The notes: generated from the sequence alone by a model not told the origin. A stretch of 11,785 nucleotides of DNA from Clostridia bacterium (GCA_017408535.1 JAFQUL010000015.1:1-11785); one strand, 5' to 3'. Shown: positions 1 to 7,195, numbered from the stretch's first letter. Translations and numbers: made by a program.

Positions 1-180
1 CTCCCTTTACACAAGGGAGGCTTGGTTTTAGTCCCGCTTGAGCGGGGTTTCGTAACAAATGCATGGCTGACAGGCCAATAAAAGACGCACTTGTGCGTAG
101 CCTGTAGTATTAGGGCTATGCCCGAAACTGAAATACCACCCCTATGCGGGTGGATATTAATTCTGCTTGTGCGAATTTTG
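1..180. repeat. Hairpin-rich intergenic stretch (possible dispersed palindromic repeats)
   Basis: No gene is visible in bases 1-312. The first 180 bases hold at least five short inverted repeats in a row: 1-7 with 13-19 (CTCCCTT/AAGGGAG), 33-37 with 42-46 (CCCGC/GCGGG), 85-90 with 93-98 (ACGCAC/GTGCGT) nested between 70-75 and 100-105 (ACAGGC/GCCTGT), 113-116 with 120-123 (GGGC/GCCC), 136-141 with 148-153 (CCACCC/GGGTGG), and 159-163 with 173-177 (AATTC/GAATT). The octamer CTTGWGCG recurs at 37, 90 and 166, each time in the loop and 3' arm of a hairpin. From memory, the element at 1-21 resembles an intergenic palindrome common in gut Clostridia. The stretch could also include the terminator of a gene to the left, but no clean hairpin plus long T-run is seen. 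Confidence 0.5.
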
Positions 181-234
181 ATAATACAGATATAAATTCG
201 TCGCTTTTGGCAACAATTAATTTACATATTGTTA

Positions 235-263
235 TTTCTTTTGTAATTCATCTGCTGTATAAT
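235..263 (+). promoter_or_regulatory. Candidate vegetative promoter for the solute-binding protein
   Basis: A perfect TATAAT lies at 258-263, about 35 bases before the ribosome binding site of the gene at 313. The hexamer 17 bases upstream (TTTCTT, 235-240) is a poor -35 match, so activation by a regulator or a chance -10 are both possible. The box overlaps an in-frame upstream ATG at 262, which argues against that ATG being the translation start. Confidence 0.35.
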
Positions 264-312
264 GTTGAATGTTGATTGTATAGCCTATATTTCTATTGGA
301 GGAATTACAAAC

Positions 313-1140
313 ATGAAAAATTTCGGTAAGTTGATTTCCGTGCTTCTTTGTATTGCAACTGTACTTTCTATTATATCCTTTGTCAGTTGTTCTGATAATT
401 CCGGTAATAATCCAGATGATGACGATCAAGCCGATGAAACTCCTAAGTATACGGTAGCAGTCAGCCTTGATGGTGCTCCTTATGTGTATAAAGTGGAGGA
501 TAAGGTTTCCGGTATTTGTATAGATATTCTTGCAAACATTGCGGAGAAAAACAAAGTAGATCTTGAACTTAAACTTGTCGACGGTGAAACTATTATTTCC
601 GGCCTTATGAACGGTGACTATCCTTATGCACTTGCTCCCGCAGATACTTATATTGATGAGGATATCGCGAAGAACCTTGTTACTTCTCAAGTTTTAGTTT
701 CAAATAAATATGTTGTTCTTGTTTCTGATTCCTCAAAAATACACAGACTTTATGATCTTGCTGTTCTCAGAAGTAAGAAGATTGGTATTTTGGAAGGTTC
801 TGCCGCAATGAGAAATGCGATAATCAGATTCGGCGAGGAAAACGTAATAACTTATTCAAACTATACTGAGGCTGTTGCAGCTGTCAACAGTGGAGAAATT
901 AATGCACTGGTTGTCGAGTCACAGGATAATACCGTTATCAAAGATGAGTATCTTGCGGAGAATAGTCTCAAGGTCCTGCCTGATGACTATTACAGTATTG
1001 ATTACGTGGTATTTGCCAAAGAAGCCGGTGAAGGTGATCTGAACAAGACCGACGAGGCAATTTCCGAGCTCGTTTCTGAAAAGAAGATTGAGGCTATCGT
1101 TAATGAATATATCCTTGGTAACGGCACAAAAACTGAATAA
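313..1140 (+). CDS. Extracellular solute-binding lipoprotein (amino-acid-type, SBP_bac_3-like)
   Basis: Predicted substrate-capturing lipoprotein of an ABC importer, 275 residues, anchored on the outer face of the membrane. The start at 313 is chosen because GGAGGA sits at 298-303, nine bases upstream, and because translation from it begins with a lipoprotein signal: Lys2 and Lys6, a hydrophobic core at about 7-24, and a lipobox ending at Cys26 (FVSC). A flexible Asp/Asn/Gly-rich linker follows to about residue 45. The rest looks like a periplasmic-binding-protein type 2 fold: a YTVAVSLDGAPYVYK opening, a VSGICIDILANIA segment, and a second-lobe KKIGILEGSAAMRNAI segment. Amino acids or small polar solutes are the usual ligands of the family, but the ligand cannot be read here. 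No permease or ATPase gene lies beside it, and a terminator follows directly, so it appears monocistronic. An in-frame ATG at 262 would add 17 residues before the signal peptide and is rejected. Confidence 0.8.
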   Translation: MKNFGKLISVLLCIATVLSIISFVSCSDNSGNNPDDDDQADETPKYTVAVSLDGAPYVYKVEDKVSGICIDILANIAEKNKVDLELKLVDGETIISGLMNGDYPYALAPADTYIDEDIAKNLVTSQVLVSNKYVVLVSDSSKIHRLYDLAVLRSKKIGILEGSAAMRNAIIRFGEENVITYSNYTEAVAAVNSGEINALVVESQDNTVIKDEYLAENSLKVLPDDYYSIDYVVFAKEAGEGDLNKTDEAISELVSEKKIEAIVNEYILGNGTKTE

Positions 1141-1148
1141 AGTTTTTT

Positions 1149-1177
1149 ACAGGGTCACTTTTATGTGACCCTGTTTT
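1149..1177 (+). terminator. Rho-independent terminator after the solute-binding protein gene
   Basis: A perfect 10-bp stem, ACAGGGTCAC (1149-1158) with GTGACCCTGT (1165-1174), closes a 6-base loop and runs into TTTT. It begins 8 bases after the stop codon. Confidence 0.85.
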
Positions 1178-1207
1178 GTATAAAAAAATGCCCAGTGGGG
1201 AAAATAT
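1178..1207 (+). promoter_or_regulatory. Candidate forespore (sigma-G/sigma-F-like) promoter for the GerA-family gene
   Basis: GTATA at 1178-1182 (TGTATA from 1177) matches the -35 shared by sigma-F and sigma-G of Bacillus. Seventeen bases on, GAAAATA (1200-1206) matches 5 of 7 positions of the sigma-G -10 CATAMTA. Read as sigma-F, GGAAAATATA (1199-1208) matches most of GGNNANAHTR with a 16-base spacer. No vegetative promoter is obvious in the gap. The -35 abuts the T-run of the preceding terminator. The match is suggestive and rests on consensus sequences from another genus. Confidence 0.35.
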
Positions 1208-1249
1208 ACCGGGAAGAGACCGCAGTTAACAGATAAGAGGTGAAAGGTT

Positions 1250-2674
1250 ATGCCCGGTAAAGAAAATGCAGGATTCAGCATGCTCTTCTCAGAAAACATA
1301 AAAGGGATGAACGTGCGTCTTCGTCCGGAAGAGAGTTTTGACGTTATTTTAAGAGAAATGACGGTGGGTGGTTGTCCTGCAGTTTTTTATTATATAGACG
1401 GCTTTGTGAAAGACGGTACCATGCAGCGTCTTATGCAGTATTTCATTGGACTTGAAAGATTCGACAGTACTATGACTGCAGAAAAATTCTCTGCTATGCA
1501 TATTCCTTACGTGGAGGTAGAGGTAATAGACAGCTTTGAGGCGGCAGAGCTGATGGTCATGTCCGGTGGAGCAGTTATGTTCTCCGAGGTATTCCGGGAT
1601 AAAGCCATTGCGATAGATTTGCGCACGTATCCTGTAAGATCGATGGATGAACCTGAGAATGATCGGGTCATGCGTGGCAGCAGAGACGGCTTTGTGGAGA
1701 CACTGATATTTAATACTGCTCTTATCCGCAGACGAATAAGAGATACGTCGCTTACAGTAAAGTATATAAACGCAGGCGGCGCCGGGAAGACAGATCTGGC
1801 ACTGTGTTATATGGAGGGCAGAGCTGACGAAAAATATGTAAGCGAAATAATGGAGAAGCTGAAAAACATAAAATGCGACTCTCTTGTTATGGGGCATCAG
1901 AGTCTTGCAGAATGTCTGATAAAGACCAAGTGGTACAATCCGTTTCCCAAAATACGGTCAACCGAAAGACCGGACTGTGCCGCCGCCCAGCTTCTTGAAG
2001 GCAGTCTGATCCTCCTTTGCGATAATTCCCCTGAGGCAATGATATTACCTACGTCAATCTTCGACTTTCTGCAGGAGACTGACGACTATTATTTCCCGCC
2101 GCTTACCGGCAGTTATATGCGAATACTAAGACATTTTGTCTTTTGGCTGACTATGCTTATAACCCCTCTTTGGTACCTCGCACTTAAGTATCCTTCATAT
2201 TTACCCGGGTGGCTTGCATTCGTTGTGCCGCCCGAGAGCGGGGAGATACCGATAATAATTCAGCTCTTTATGGTGGAAATAGTTATAGACGGTCTGAAGC
2301 TTGCTTCTCTAAACACTCCGAGTATGCTCAATAATTCCCTTTCAATTGTGGGCGGTTTGATATTAGGCGATTTTGCGGTGAAAGCCGGGTGGCTGATACC
2401 TGAGGTCATACTTTATATGGCATTTGTGGCTATTGCGAATTTCTCACAGCCCAGCTACGAGCTTGGTTACGCATTCAAATTTATGCGTATGCTGCTCCTG
2501 CTTCTTACAGCTCTTTTCGGTATATGGGGATTTGCCGTCGGTATCGTGGTAATACTCATACTGGTCGCAAGCAATAACACGGTAAACGGTAAACGCAGAT
2601 ATTTGTATCCGCTGATCCCGTTTAACGGATCGGCAATGCTGAGGCTTCTTATAAGGACAAAAAAGAAAAACTAA
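1250..2674 (+). CDS. GerA-family spore germination protein (GerAA/SpoVAF-like)
   Basis: Membrane protein of the spore germination machinery, 474 residues. The family forms the A subunit of nutrient germinant receptors in the spore inner membrane; the SpoVAF branch is thought to help ion release amplify germination. The soluble N-terminal half (about 1-290) starts with SFDVILREMTVGG and IDGFVKD, which recall SpoVAF and clostridial GerA proteins. The family signature NPFP...TERPD is at about 229-242, and a FDFLQETDDYYFPP segment follows near 273-286. The C-terminal half has five or six hydrophobic segments at about 296-316, 333-352, 364-380, 383-400 and 410-442. Length is normal. GAGGTG at 1237-1242 supports the start. 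No GerAB (transporter-like) or GerAC (lipoprotein) gene adjoins it, and hairpins flank it on both sides, so it is a single-gene unit. The family is certain; GerAA versus SpoVAF is open, and the orphan status favours SpoVAF-like. Confidence 0.88.
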   Translation: MPGKENAGFSMLFSENIKGMNVRLRPEESFDVILREMTVGGCPAVFYYIDGFVKDGTMQRLMQYFIGLERFDSTMTAEKFSAMHIPYVEVEVIDSFEAAELMVMSGGAVMFSEVFRDKAIAIDLRTYPVRSMDEPENDRVMRGSRDGFVETLIFNTALIRRRIRDTSLTVKYINAGGAGKTDLALCYMEGRADEKYVSEIMEKLKNIKCDSLVMGHQSLAECLIKTKWYNPFPKIRSTERPDCAAAQLLEGSLILLCDNSPEAMILPTSIFDFLQETDDYYFPPLTGSYMRILRHFVFWLTMLITPLWYLALKYPSYLPGWLAFVVPPESGEIPIIIQLFMVEIVIDGLKLASLNTPSMLNNSLSIVGGLILGDFAVKAGWLIPEVILYMAFVAIANFSQPSYELGYAFKFMRMLLLLLTALFGIWGFAVGIVVILILVASNNTVNGKRRYLYPLIPFNGSAMLRLLIRTKKKN

Positions 2675-2718
2675 AGAAGGCTGTTCTTTTCAGATTTAGG
2701 AAAAGAACAGCCTTCTTT
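2673..2718 (+). terminator. Long hairpin terminator after the GerA-family gene
   Basis: An 18-bp perfect stem (2673-2690 with 2701-2718, core AAGAAGGCTGTTCTTTT) closes a 10-base loop and begins inside the stop codon. The descending arm ends in CTTCTTT followed by CTCTT, a pyrimidine-rich but imperfect U-tract. It isolates the spore gene from the redox operon. Confidence 0.75.
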
Positions 2719-2768
2719 CTCTTATGGCAGATATAATTACGGTATATAATGTATTTTAGGTAAATATA

Positions 2769-2797
2769 TTGATTTTTTTGATAAAATGTAATAAAAT
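2769..2797 (+). promoter_or_regulatory. Candidate vegetative promoter for the redox operon
   Basis: TTGATT (2769-2774) and TAAAAT (2792-2797) are separated by exactly 17 bases in a very AT-rich stretch, with GGAGG of the first gene 25 bases further on. Two other TATAAT boxes occur upstream (2732-2737 and 2745-2750) but lack good -35 partners. I saw no recognisable operator. Confidence 0.4.
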
Positions 2798-2833
2798 AAT
2801 AAGAATGTAACCCTATAGATCGGAGGAAACACA

Positions 2834-3331
2834 ATGAATAATAATCACGAAGGTCCTAAAAGTGATCTTACGTTGTTAAACGATATTCTCGCTGAGGCTG
2901 ACGGTGTTCCCGGCAGTCTTATAACAGTGCTTCAGAAAGCTCAGGAGATCTACGGATATCTGCCCCGTGATGTAATATATCACGTTGCAGAGTCGCTTAA
3001 TATTAATCCCGCTGAGGTAATGGGTGTTGCAACCTTTTATTCTCAGTTTCGTCTTACCAATATCGTTAAATATCTTATAATGTCGTGTCAGGTTACTGCC
3101 TGCCACGTATACGGCAGTAAAAGAGTAAGTGAGGCTGTGTCTGAGTATCTTGGTATTAAACACGGTGAGACAACAGAGGATGGACTTTTTACTCTTGAAA
3201 ACGTTGCTTGTCTTGGCTGTTGCTCTCTGGCTCCCGTAATTATGATAAACGGTGAAGCATATGGAAATCTTACTCCCGACAGCGTACTTGAGGTACTTAA
3301 GGGTATTAAGGAAAGGGAGGCAGGCAAATGA
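2834..3331 (+). CDS. NuoE/HydC-like [2Fe-2S] subunit of an electron-bifurcating NAD(P)H oxidoreductase
   Basis: Small electron-transfer subunit, 165 residues, of the complex I 24-kDa (NuoE) family; in soluble bifurcating enzymes the equivalent is HydC/BfuC or the small Stn subunit. It should pair with the FMN subunit encoded next and act in the cytoplasm. The N-terminal helical part holds the family's LITVLQKAQEIYGYLP and ATFYSQFR segments. The thioredoxin-like part carries the [2Fe-2S] ligands Cys85 and Cys90 (Cx4C) and Cys126 and Cys130 (Cx3C), with an extra Cys129 inside the second pair (CLGCC where CLGAC is common). GGAGG at 2822-2826 fixes the start. The stop overlaps the next start in an ATGA arrangement, which points to translational coupling. 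Length is typical. Subunit assignment is confident; the name of the complex depends on the third gene. Confidence 0.92.
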   Translation: MNNNHEGPKSDLTLLNDILAEADGVPGSLITVLQKAQEIYGYLPRDVIYHVAESLNINPAEVMGVATFYSQFRLTNIVKYLIMSCQVTACHVYGSKRVSEAVSEYLGIKHGETTEDGLFTLENVACLGCCSLAPVIMINGEAYGNLTPDSVLEVLKGIKEREAGK

Positions 3332-5082
3332 TGCGTATTATAATCGGTGAGGGCTCCTGCGGTATTGCAGCAGGTGCGCTTAAGGTACATAACTCAATAG
3401 AAAAGCTTATTACAGATAGCGATACCTTTTCTCTCAGTAGTACAGGGTGTATCGGTATGTGCTATCTTGAGCCTATCGTTGATATATATGACGGTGAGAC
3501 ACTGGTTAAGCGTCTTGTCCGTGTTACACCCGACAAGGCTGAGGCTATCGTGTCTGCCGTCAGAGATGCGGATCTTACTAAGGTAGAGGATATTACCATA
3601 TCTCGGGATGATGAAGCCTTTCTCCTGGGTCAGACCCGCATCGCTCTTCGTCATTGCGGACTTATTGATCCTACCTCTATTGAGGATTACAAGAGTACCG
3701 ACGGTTATCGGGCTCTTAAAAAGGTGCTTACCTCAATGACTCCCGAGGATGTTATTGAAGAGATAAAACTGTCCGGTCTTGCCGGCCGCGGCGGAGCAGG
3801 CTTCCCTACCTGGTTTAAGTGGAATGCCGCCCGTAACAGTAAGGGTGAGGATAAATATCTTATCTGTAATGCGGATGAGGGTGACCCCGGTGCGTTTATG
3901 GACAGAGCCCTTATCGAGTCTGATCCTCACAGCCTGATCGAAGGTATGCTTATCGGTGCTTATGCTATCGGTGCAAAAGAGATGATAGTATACGTCAGAG
4001 CTGAATATCCTCTTGCCATAAAGAATCTTGAGATAGCTATTGCGGCGGCAGAGCAGGACGGACTCTTAGGTGATAATATTCTCGGAAGCGGATTCTCCTG
4101 TAAAATGAGAATAAAGGCAGGCGCAGGTGCATTTGTCTGCGGTGAGGAGACTGCGCTTATCGAGTCTCTTGAGGGTAAGAGAGGTATGCCCAGACTCAAG
4201 CCTCCTTTTCCGGCCGAATGTGGCTATATGGATTCACCCTCCAATATCAATAATGTCGAAACATATGCTAATGTTGCCTGGATAATCAACAACGGCGGCG
4301 GAGCTTTTGCCGCTATGGGTACAGAGAACAGCAAGGGTACTAAGGTCTTTGCTCTTACAGGTAAAATAAAGAAGGGCGGACTCGTTGAGATACCCATGGG
4401 TAAAACGCTCCGTGACGTTATATTCGGTATCGGCGGCGGAATAAGAAACGGAAAGAAATTTAAGGCGGTACAGATGGGCGGTCCCTCCGGTGGATGTATT
4501 CCGGAGGAACTCCTTGATACCGTTATTGACTATAAAGCTCTTGCGGCTACCGGGGCAATAATGGGCTCGGGCGGAATGGTAGTTATGGATGAGGATACCT
4601 GTATGGTAGGTATGGCTAAATTCTTCCTTGATTTCACCGCACTTGAGTCCTGCGGAAAATGTGTTCATTGCCGCATCGGTACCAAGCGTATGCAGGAGAT
4701 ACTGTCAAGAATAGTTGAAGGCAACGGTAAGACCGGAGATATAGAGCTTCTCAGCGAGCTTTCTCTCGCAGTCAAGGATGGTGCGCTCTGCGGACTCGGA
4801 CAGACCGCCCCCAATCCCGTTCTTACTACTATCAGATATTTCAGACATGAGTATGAGGCTCATATAAATGAAAAGCGCTGTCCCGCCGGAGAGTGTGCCG
4901 CTCTCCGCAGATATTCTATAGATTCTGAGAAATGTGTAGGCTGTACTCTTTGTGCCCGTGGCTGTCCTACCAAGGCCATCAGCGGAACGGTCAAAAAACC
5001 TCATTCAATAGATGAAACACTTTGTATTAAATGCGACAACTGCAGAAAGGTCTGCAGATTCGGAGCAGTCAGCGTTATATAA
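3328..5082 (+). CDS. NuoF/HydB-like FMN and Fe-S subunit, predicted bifurcating core
   Basis: Catalytic FMN subunit that binds NAD(H), 584 residues, of the type found in HydABC, Stn and Bfu enzymes. In those complexes it is regarded as the bifurcation site. Domains in order: a thioredoxin-like [2Fe-2S] domain (about 1-80); the NuoF FMN/NADH domain with GRGGAGFP (153-160) and CNADEGDPGAF (180-190); an SLBB-like region; the N3-type [4Fe-4S] site at Cys442, Cys445, Cys448 and Cys488; and a C-terminal two-[4Fe-4S] ferredoxin domain (Cys536/539/542/546 and Cys566/569/572/576). Plain complex I NuoF lacks both end domains, so this is the soluble-enzyme type. The first domain shows only three cysteines (11, 41, 45), in an HndB-like GSCGIAAGA context. 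AGGGAGG at 3314-3320 serves either of two adjacent ATGs (3328, 3331); the first overlaps the upstream stop. The next gene's ribosome binding site overlaps this stop. Confidence 0.93.
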   Translation: MMRIIIGEGSCGIAAGALKVHNSIEKLITDSDTFSLSSTGCIGMCYLEPIVDIYDGETLVKRLVRVTPDKAEAIVSAVRDADLTKVEDITISRDDEAFLLGQTRIALRHCGLIDPTSIEDYKSTDGYRALKKVLTSMTPEDVIEEIKLSGLAGRGGAGFPTWFKWNAARNSKGEDKYLICNADEGDPGAFMDRALIESDPHSLIEGMLIGAYAIGAKEMIVYVRAEYPLAIKNLEIAIAAAEQDGLLGDNILGSGFSCKMRIKAGAGAFVCGEETALIESLEGKRGMPRLKPPFPAECGYMDSPSNINNVETYANVAWIINNGGGAFAAMGTENSKGTKVFALTGKIKKGGLVEIPMGKTLRDVIFGIGGGIRNGKKFKAVQMGGPSGGCIPEELLDTVIDYKALAATGAIMGSGGMVVMDEDTCMVGMAKFFLDFTALESCGKCVHCRIGTKRMQEILSRIVEGNGKTGDIELLSELSLAVKDGALCGLGQTAPNPVLTTIRYFRHEYEAHINEKRCPAGECAALRRYSIDSEKCVGCTLCARGCPTKAISGTVKKPHSIDETLCIKCDNCRKVCRFGAVSVI

Positions 5083-5095
5083 GGAGGCGATGATG

Positions 5096-7123
5096 ATGGA
5101 AAAAATTACTATTACAATAAACGGAAAGATCATCTCTGCCGAAAAGGGAGAAACTATTCTGAATGCCGCTATGAGAAACGGCATTGAGATTCCTAATATG
5201 TGCTATGATAAAAGTGTAAAGGTTTACGGTGCCTGCGGTCTGTGCGTAGTTGAAGCCGAGGGAATGCCGAAGCTTCTTCGTGCCTGCTCTGCCACCGTCT
5301 CCGACGGGATGGTTATAAATACCGATTCCCCGAGAGCAAAGGAAGCCAGAAAGATCGCTCTTGAGCTGATAATGAGCGATCATGACGGAGACTGTAAAGG
5401 CCCTTGCTCGCTTCACTGCCCCGCCGGAACGGATGTCCAGGGGTATCTCAAGGAGATAGCTCTCGGCAACGACAGAGAAGCCGTGCGTATAATCAAAGAA
5501 AAGATCCCGCTTCCCGCATCTATCGGAAGAGTTTGCCCCCATCCATGTGAGAGAGACTGCAGACGTAAGCACGTGGAGGAGCCTCTGTCTATTGCATATC
5601 TGAAAGCCTTTGCGGCAGATAACGATCTTGCTTCAGACGCACCGTATATGCCCACCCGAAAGCCTGACAGCGGTAAGAAGGTGTCAGTTATCGGAGGTGG
5701 TCCTGCCGGGCTCAGTGCCGCATACTATCTCAGTCTGTCGGGACATAGCGTGACGGTTTACGATGCGATGCCTGAAATGGGCGGTATGCTCAGATACGGT
5801 ATTCCCGAGTACAGACTGCCGGCGGCGATTCTTGCACGGGAGGTTGATCTCATTTCTGCTGCCGGGGTGGAGATGAAGAATAACGTCAAGATCGGCCATG
5901 ATATTACATTCGATGAGATAAGAGAAAATTCTGATGCTGTGCTTGTGGCTATCGGTGCATGGAAGAGCAGCGGTATCGGATGCGCCGGAGAAGACCTTGA
6001 CGGTGTTATCGGCGGTATAGATTTCCTTCGCCGTGTTAACTGCGGAGAAAAGGTAGATATAGGAAAAAACGTAGCTGTTGTAGGCGGTGGAAATACCGCT
6101 ATGGATGCTTGCAGAACCGCAATTCGCTGCGGTGCTGAAAAGGTGTACGTTATCTACCGAAGAACAAGGGCTGAGGCGCCTGCCGAGGATATAGAGATCA
6201 CCGAGGCAATAGAAGAGGGTGTTGAATTCAAGTTCCTTACCAATCCCGATGAGATCATCGGTGAGAACGGCAAGGTGGTCGCTGTGAGACTTCAGATAAT
6301 GGAGCTCGGTGAGCCGGACGCATCGGGAAGACGTTCTCCCGTGCCGGTAGAAGGTAAATTTGAGACTCTTGAGATCGATACTCTTATTTCTGCAATAGGT
6401 CAGAAATGTGATCCCCGCGGATTTGACGGTCTTCCTCTTGGGGCAAGAGGTACTGTGACTGCAGATGAGAAAAACTGTGCAACTGCACTTGAAGGCGTCT
6501 TTGCGGCAGGAGACGCAACAAACCGCGGAGCGTCTATTGCAATTGACGCCATAGCTGAGGGTAATCTTGCGGCAAAGGCTATAAATGCATATCTTATAGG
6601 TATGCCCATTGATTTTCATAAGCCATACTACTCTGAAAAGAAAATTACACCTGAAATGTTCGCAGGAAGAGAAAAACAGCCCCGTGCTGTTATGCCGGTA
6701 AAGGATCCTCAAGTCAGACGCGGTAACTTCGAGCAGGTGATTAACGGCTTCTCTGAGGAAGTAGCAAGAAACGAGGCAAAGAGATGTCTTGAGTGCGGAT
6801 GTCACGACTATAAGGAATGTAAGCTTATCCGCTATGCCAATATCGCACCTGTTGATCCTCACAGATTTGACGGTTCTGAGCACGACTCATATAAGGAGCA
6901 GAAACTTGGTGTGATCGAGAGAGATCAGGGTAAGTGTATGCTTTGCAACCTTTGCGTCAGAGTGTGTTCAGAGGAGGTCGGCGCAGGGCTTCTCGGACTT
7001 GTTGGCAGAGGCTTTGCTACTGTTATCAAGCCGGAGTTCAGCGACAGCTCAAAGACTGAAATATGCAAGTCCTGCGGCAGATGTGTTGAACTCTGTCCCA
7101 CAGGCGCTCTCAGAATTATCTGA
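5096..7123 (+). CDS. Ferredoxin-GltD/NfnB-like-ferredoxin fusion, predicted NADP(H) subunit of a Stn/Bfu-type transhydrogenase
   Basis: Flavoprotein of about 675 residues, predicted to carry FAD, exchange electrons with NADP(H) and pass them to the NuoF-like core. In order: a plant-type/NuoG-type [2Fe-2S] domain (Cys36, 47, 50, 64); the cysteine-rich GltD N-terminal region (Cys100, 104, 108 and Cys147, 151, 155); an FAD-binding Rossmann motif VIGGGPAGLS from about 198; a second dinucleotide motif VVGGGNTAMDA from about 328 followed by VIYRRTRAEAPAE, the pattern that recognises NADPH in GltD and NfnB; an FAD-closing AAGDATNRGASIAIDAI segment; a C-x2-C-x-C-x5-C group (564, 567, 569, 575); and a two-[4Fe-4S] ferredoxin end (614/617/620/624, 657/660/663/667). 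Three consecutive ATGs occur at 5090, 5093 and 5096. AAGGAGG at 5081-5087 is best spaced for 5096, with 5093 nearly as good; the open frame back to 5012 is not used. No hydrogenase or formate dehydrogenase subunit is present, so a transhydrogenase role is inferred. Confidence 0.87.
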   Translation: MEKITITINGKIISAEKGETILNAAMRNGIEIPNMCYDKSVKVYGACGLCVVEAEGMPKLLRACSATVSDGMVINTDSPRAKEARKIALELIMSDHDGDCKGPCSLHCPAGTDVQGYLKEIALGNDREAVRIIKEKIPLPASIGRVCPHPCERDCRRKHVEEPLSIAYLKAFAADNDLASDAPYMPTRKPDSGKKVSVIGGGPAGLSAAYYLSLSGHSVTVYDAMPEMGGMLRYGIPEYRLPAAILAREVDLISAAGVEMKNNVKIGHDITFDEIRENSDAVLVAIGAWKSSGIGCAGEDLDGVIGGIDFLRRVNCGEKVDIGKNVAVVGGGNTAMDACRTAIRCGAEKVYVIYRRTRAEAPAEDIEITEAIEEGVEFKFLTNPDEIIGENGKVVAVRLQIMELGEPDASGRRSPVPVEGKFETLEIDTLISAIGQKCDPRGFDGLPLGARGTVTADEKNCATALEGVFAAGDATNRGASIAIDAIAEGNLAAKAINAYLIGMPIDFHKPYYSEKKITPEMFAGREKQPRAVMPVKDPQVRRGNFEQVINGFSEEVARNEAKRCLECGCHDYKECKLIRYANIAPVDPHRFDGSEHDSYKEQKLGVIERDQGKCMLCNLCVRVCSEEVGAGLLGLVGRGFATVIKPEFSDSSKTEICKSCGRCVELCPTGALRII

Positions 7124-7195
7124 AAAGCATTTCGCTCTGTTGATTTTTATCATTCTTGATGATATAATTACAGAAGAATGTGTTTGATTAAATAC

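Noticed and set aside
1..180. CRISPR array
   Set aside because: The repeated element is only 8 bases, spacing is irregular (53 and 76) and no cas gene is present.
5012..5095. Upstream extension of the GltD-like fusion protein
   Set aside because: It would overlap the ferredoxin domain of the previous gene and ignores the AAGGAGG placed just before the ATG cluster at 5090-5098.
5684..6883. Long minus-strand open frame inside the GltD-like gene
   Set aside because: The plus strand encodes an unmistakable flavoprotein across the whole span, and the minus-strand product is Ser/Cys/His-rich noise.
2834..7123. [FeFe]-hydrogenase HydABC or complex I operon
   Set aside because: No H-cluster motifs, no molybdopterin-type NuoG body and no membrane subunits are present. 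The third protein is GltD-like instead.
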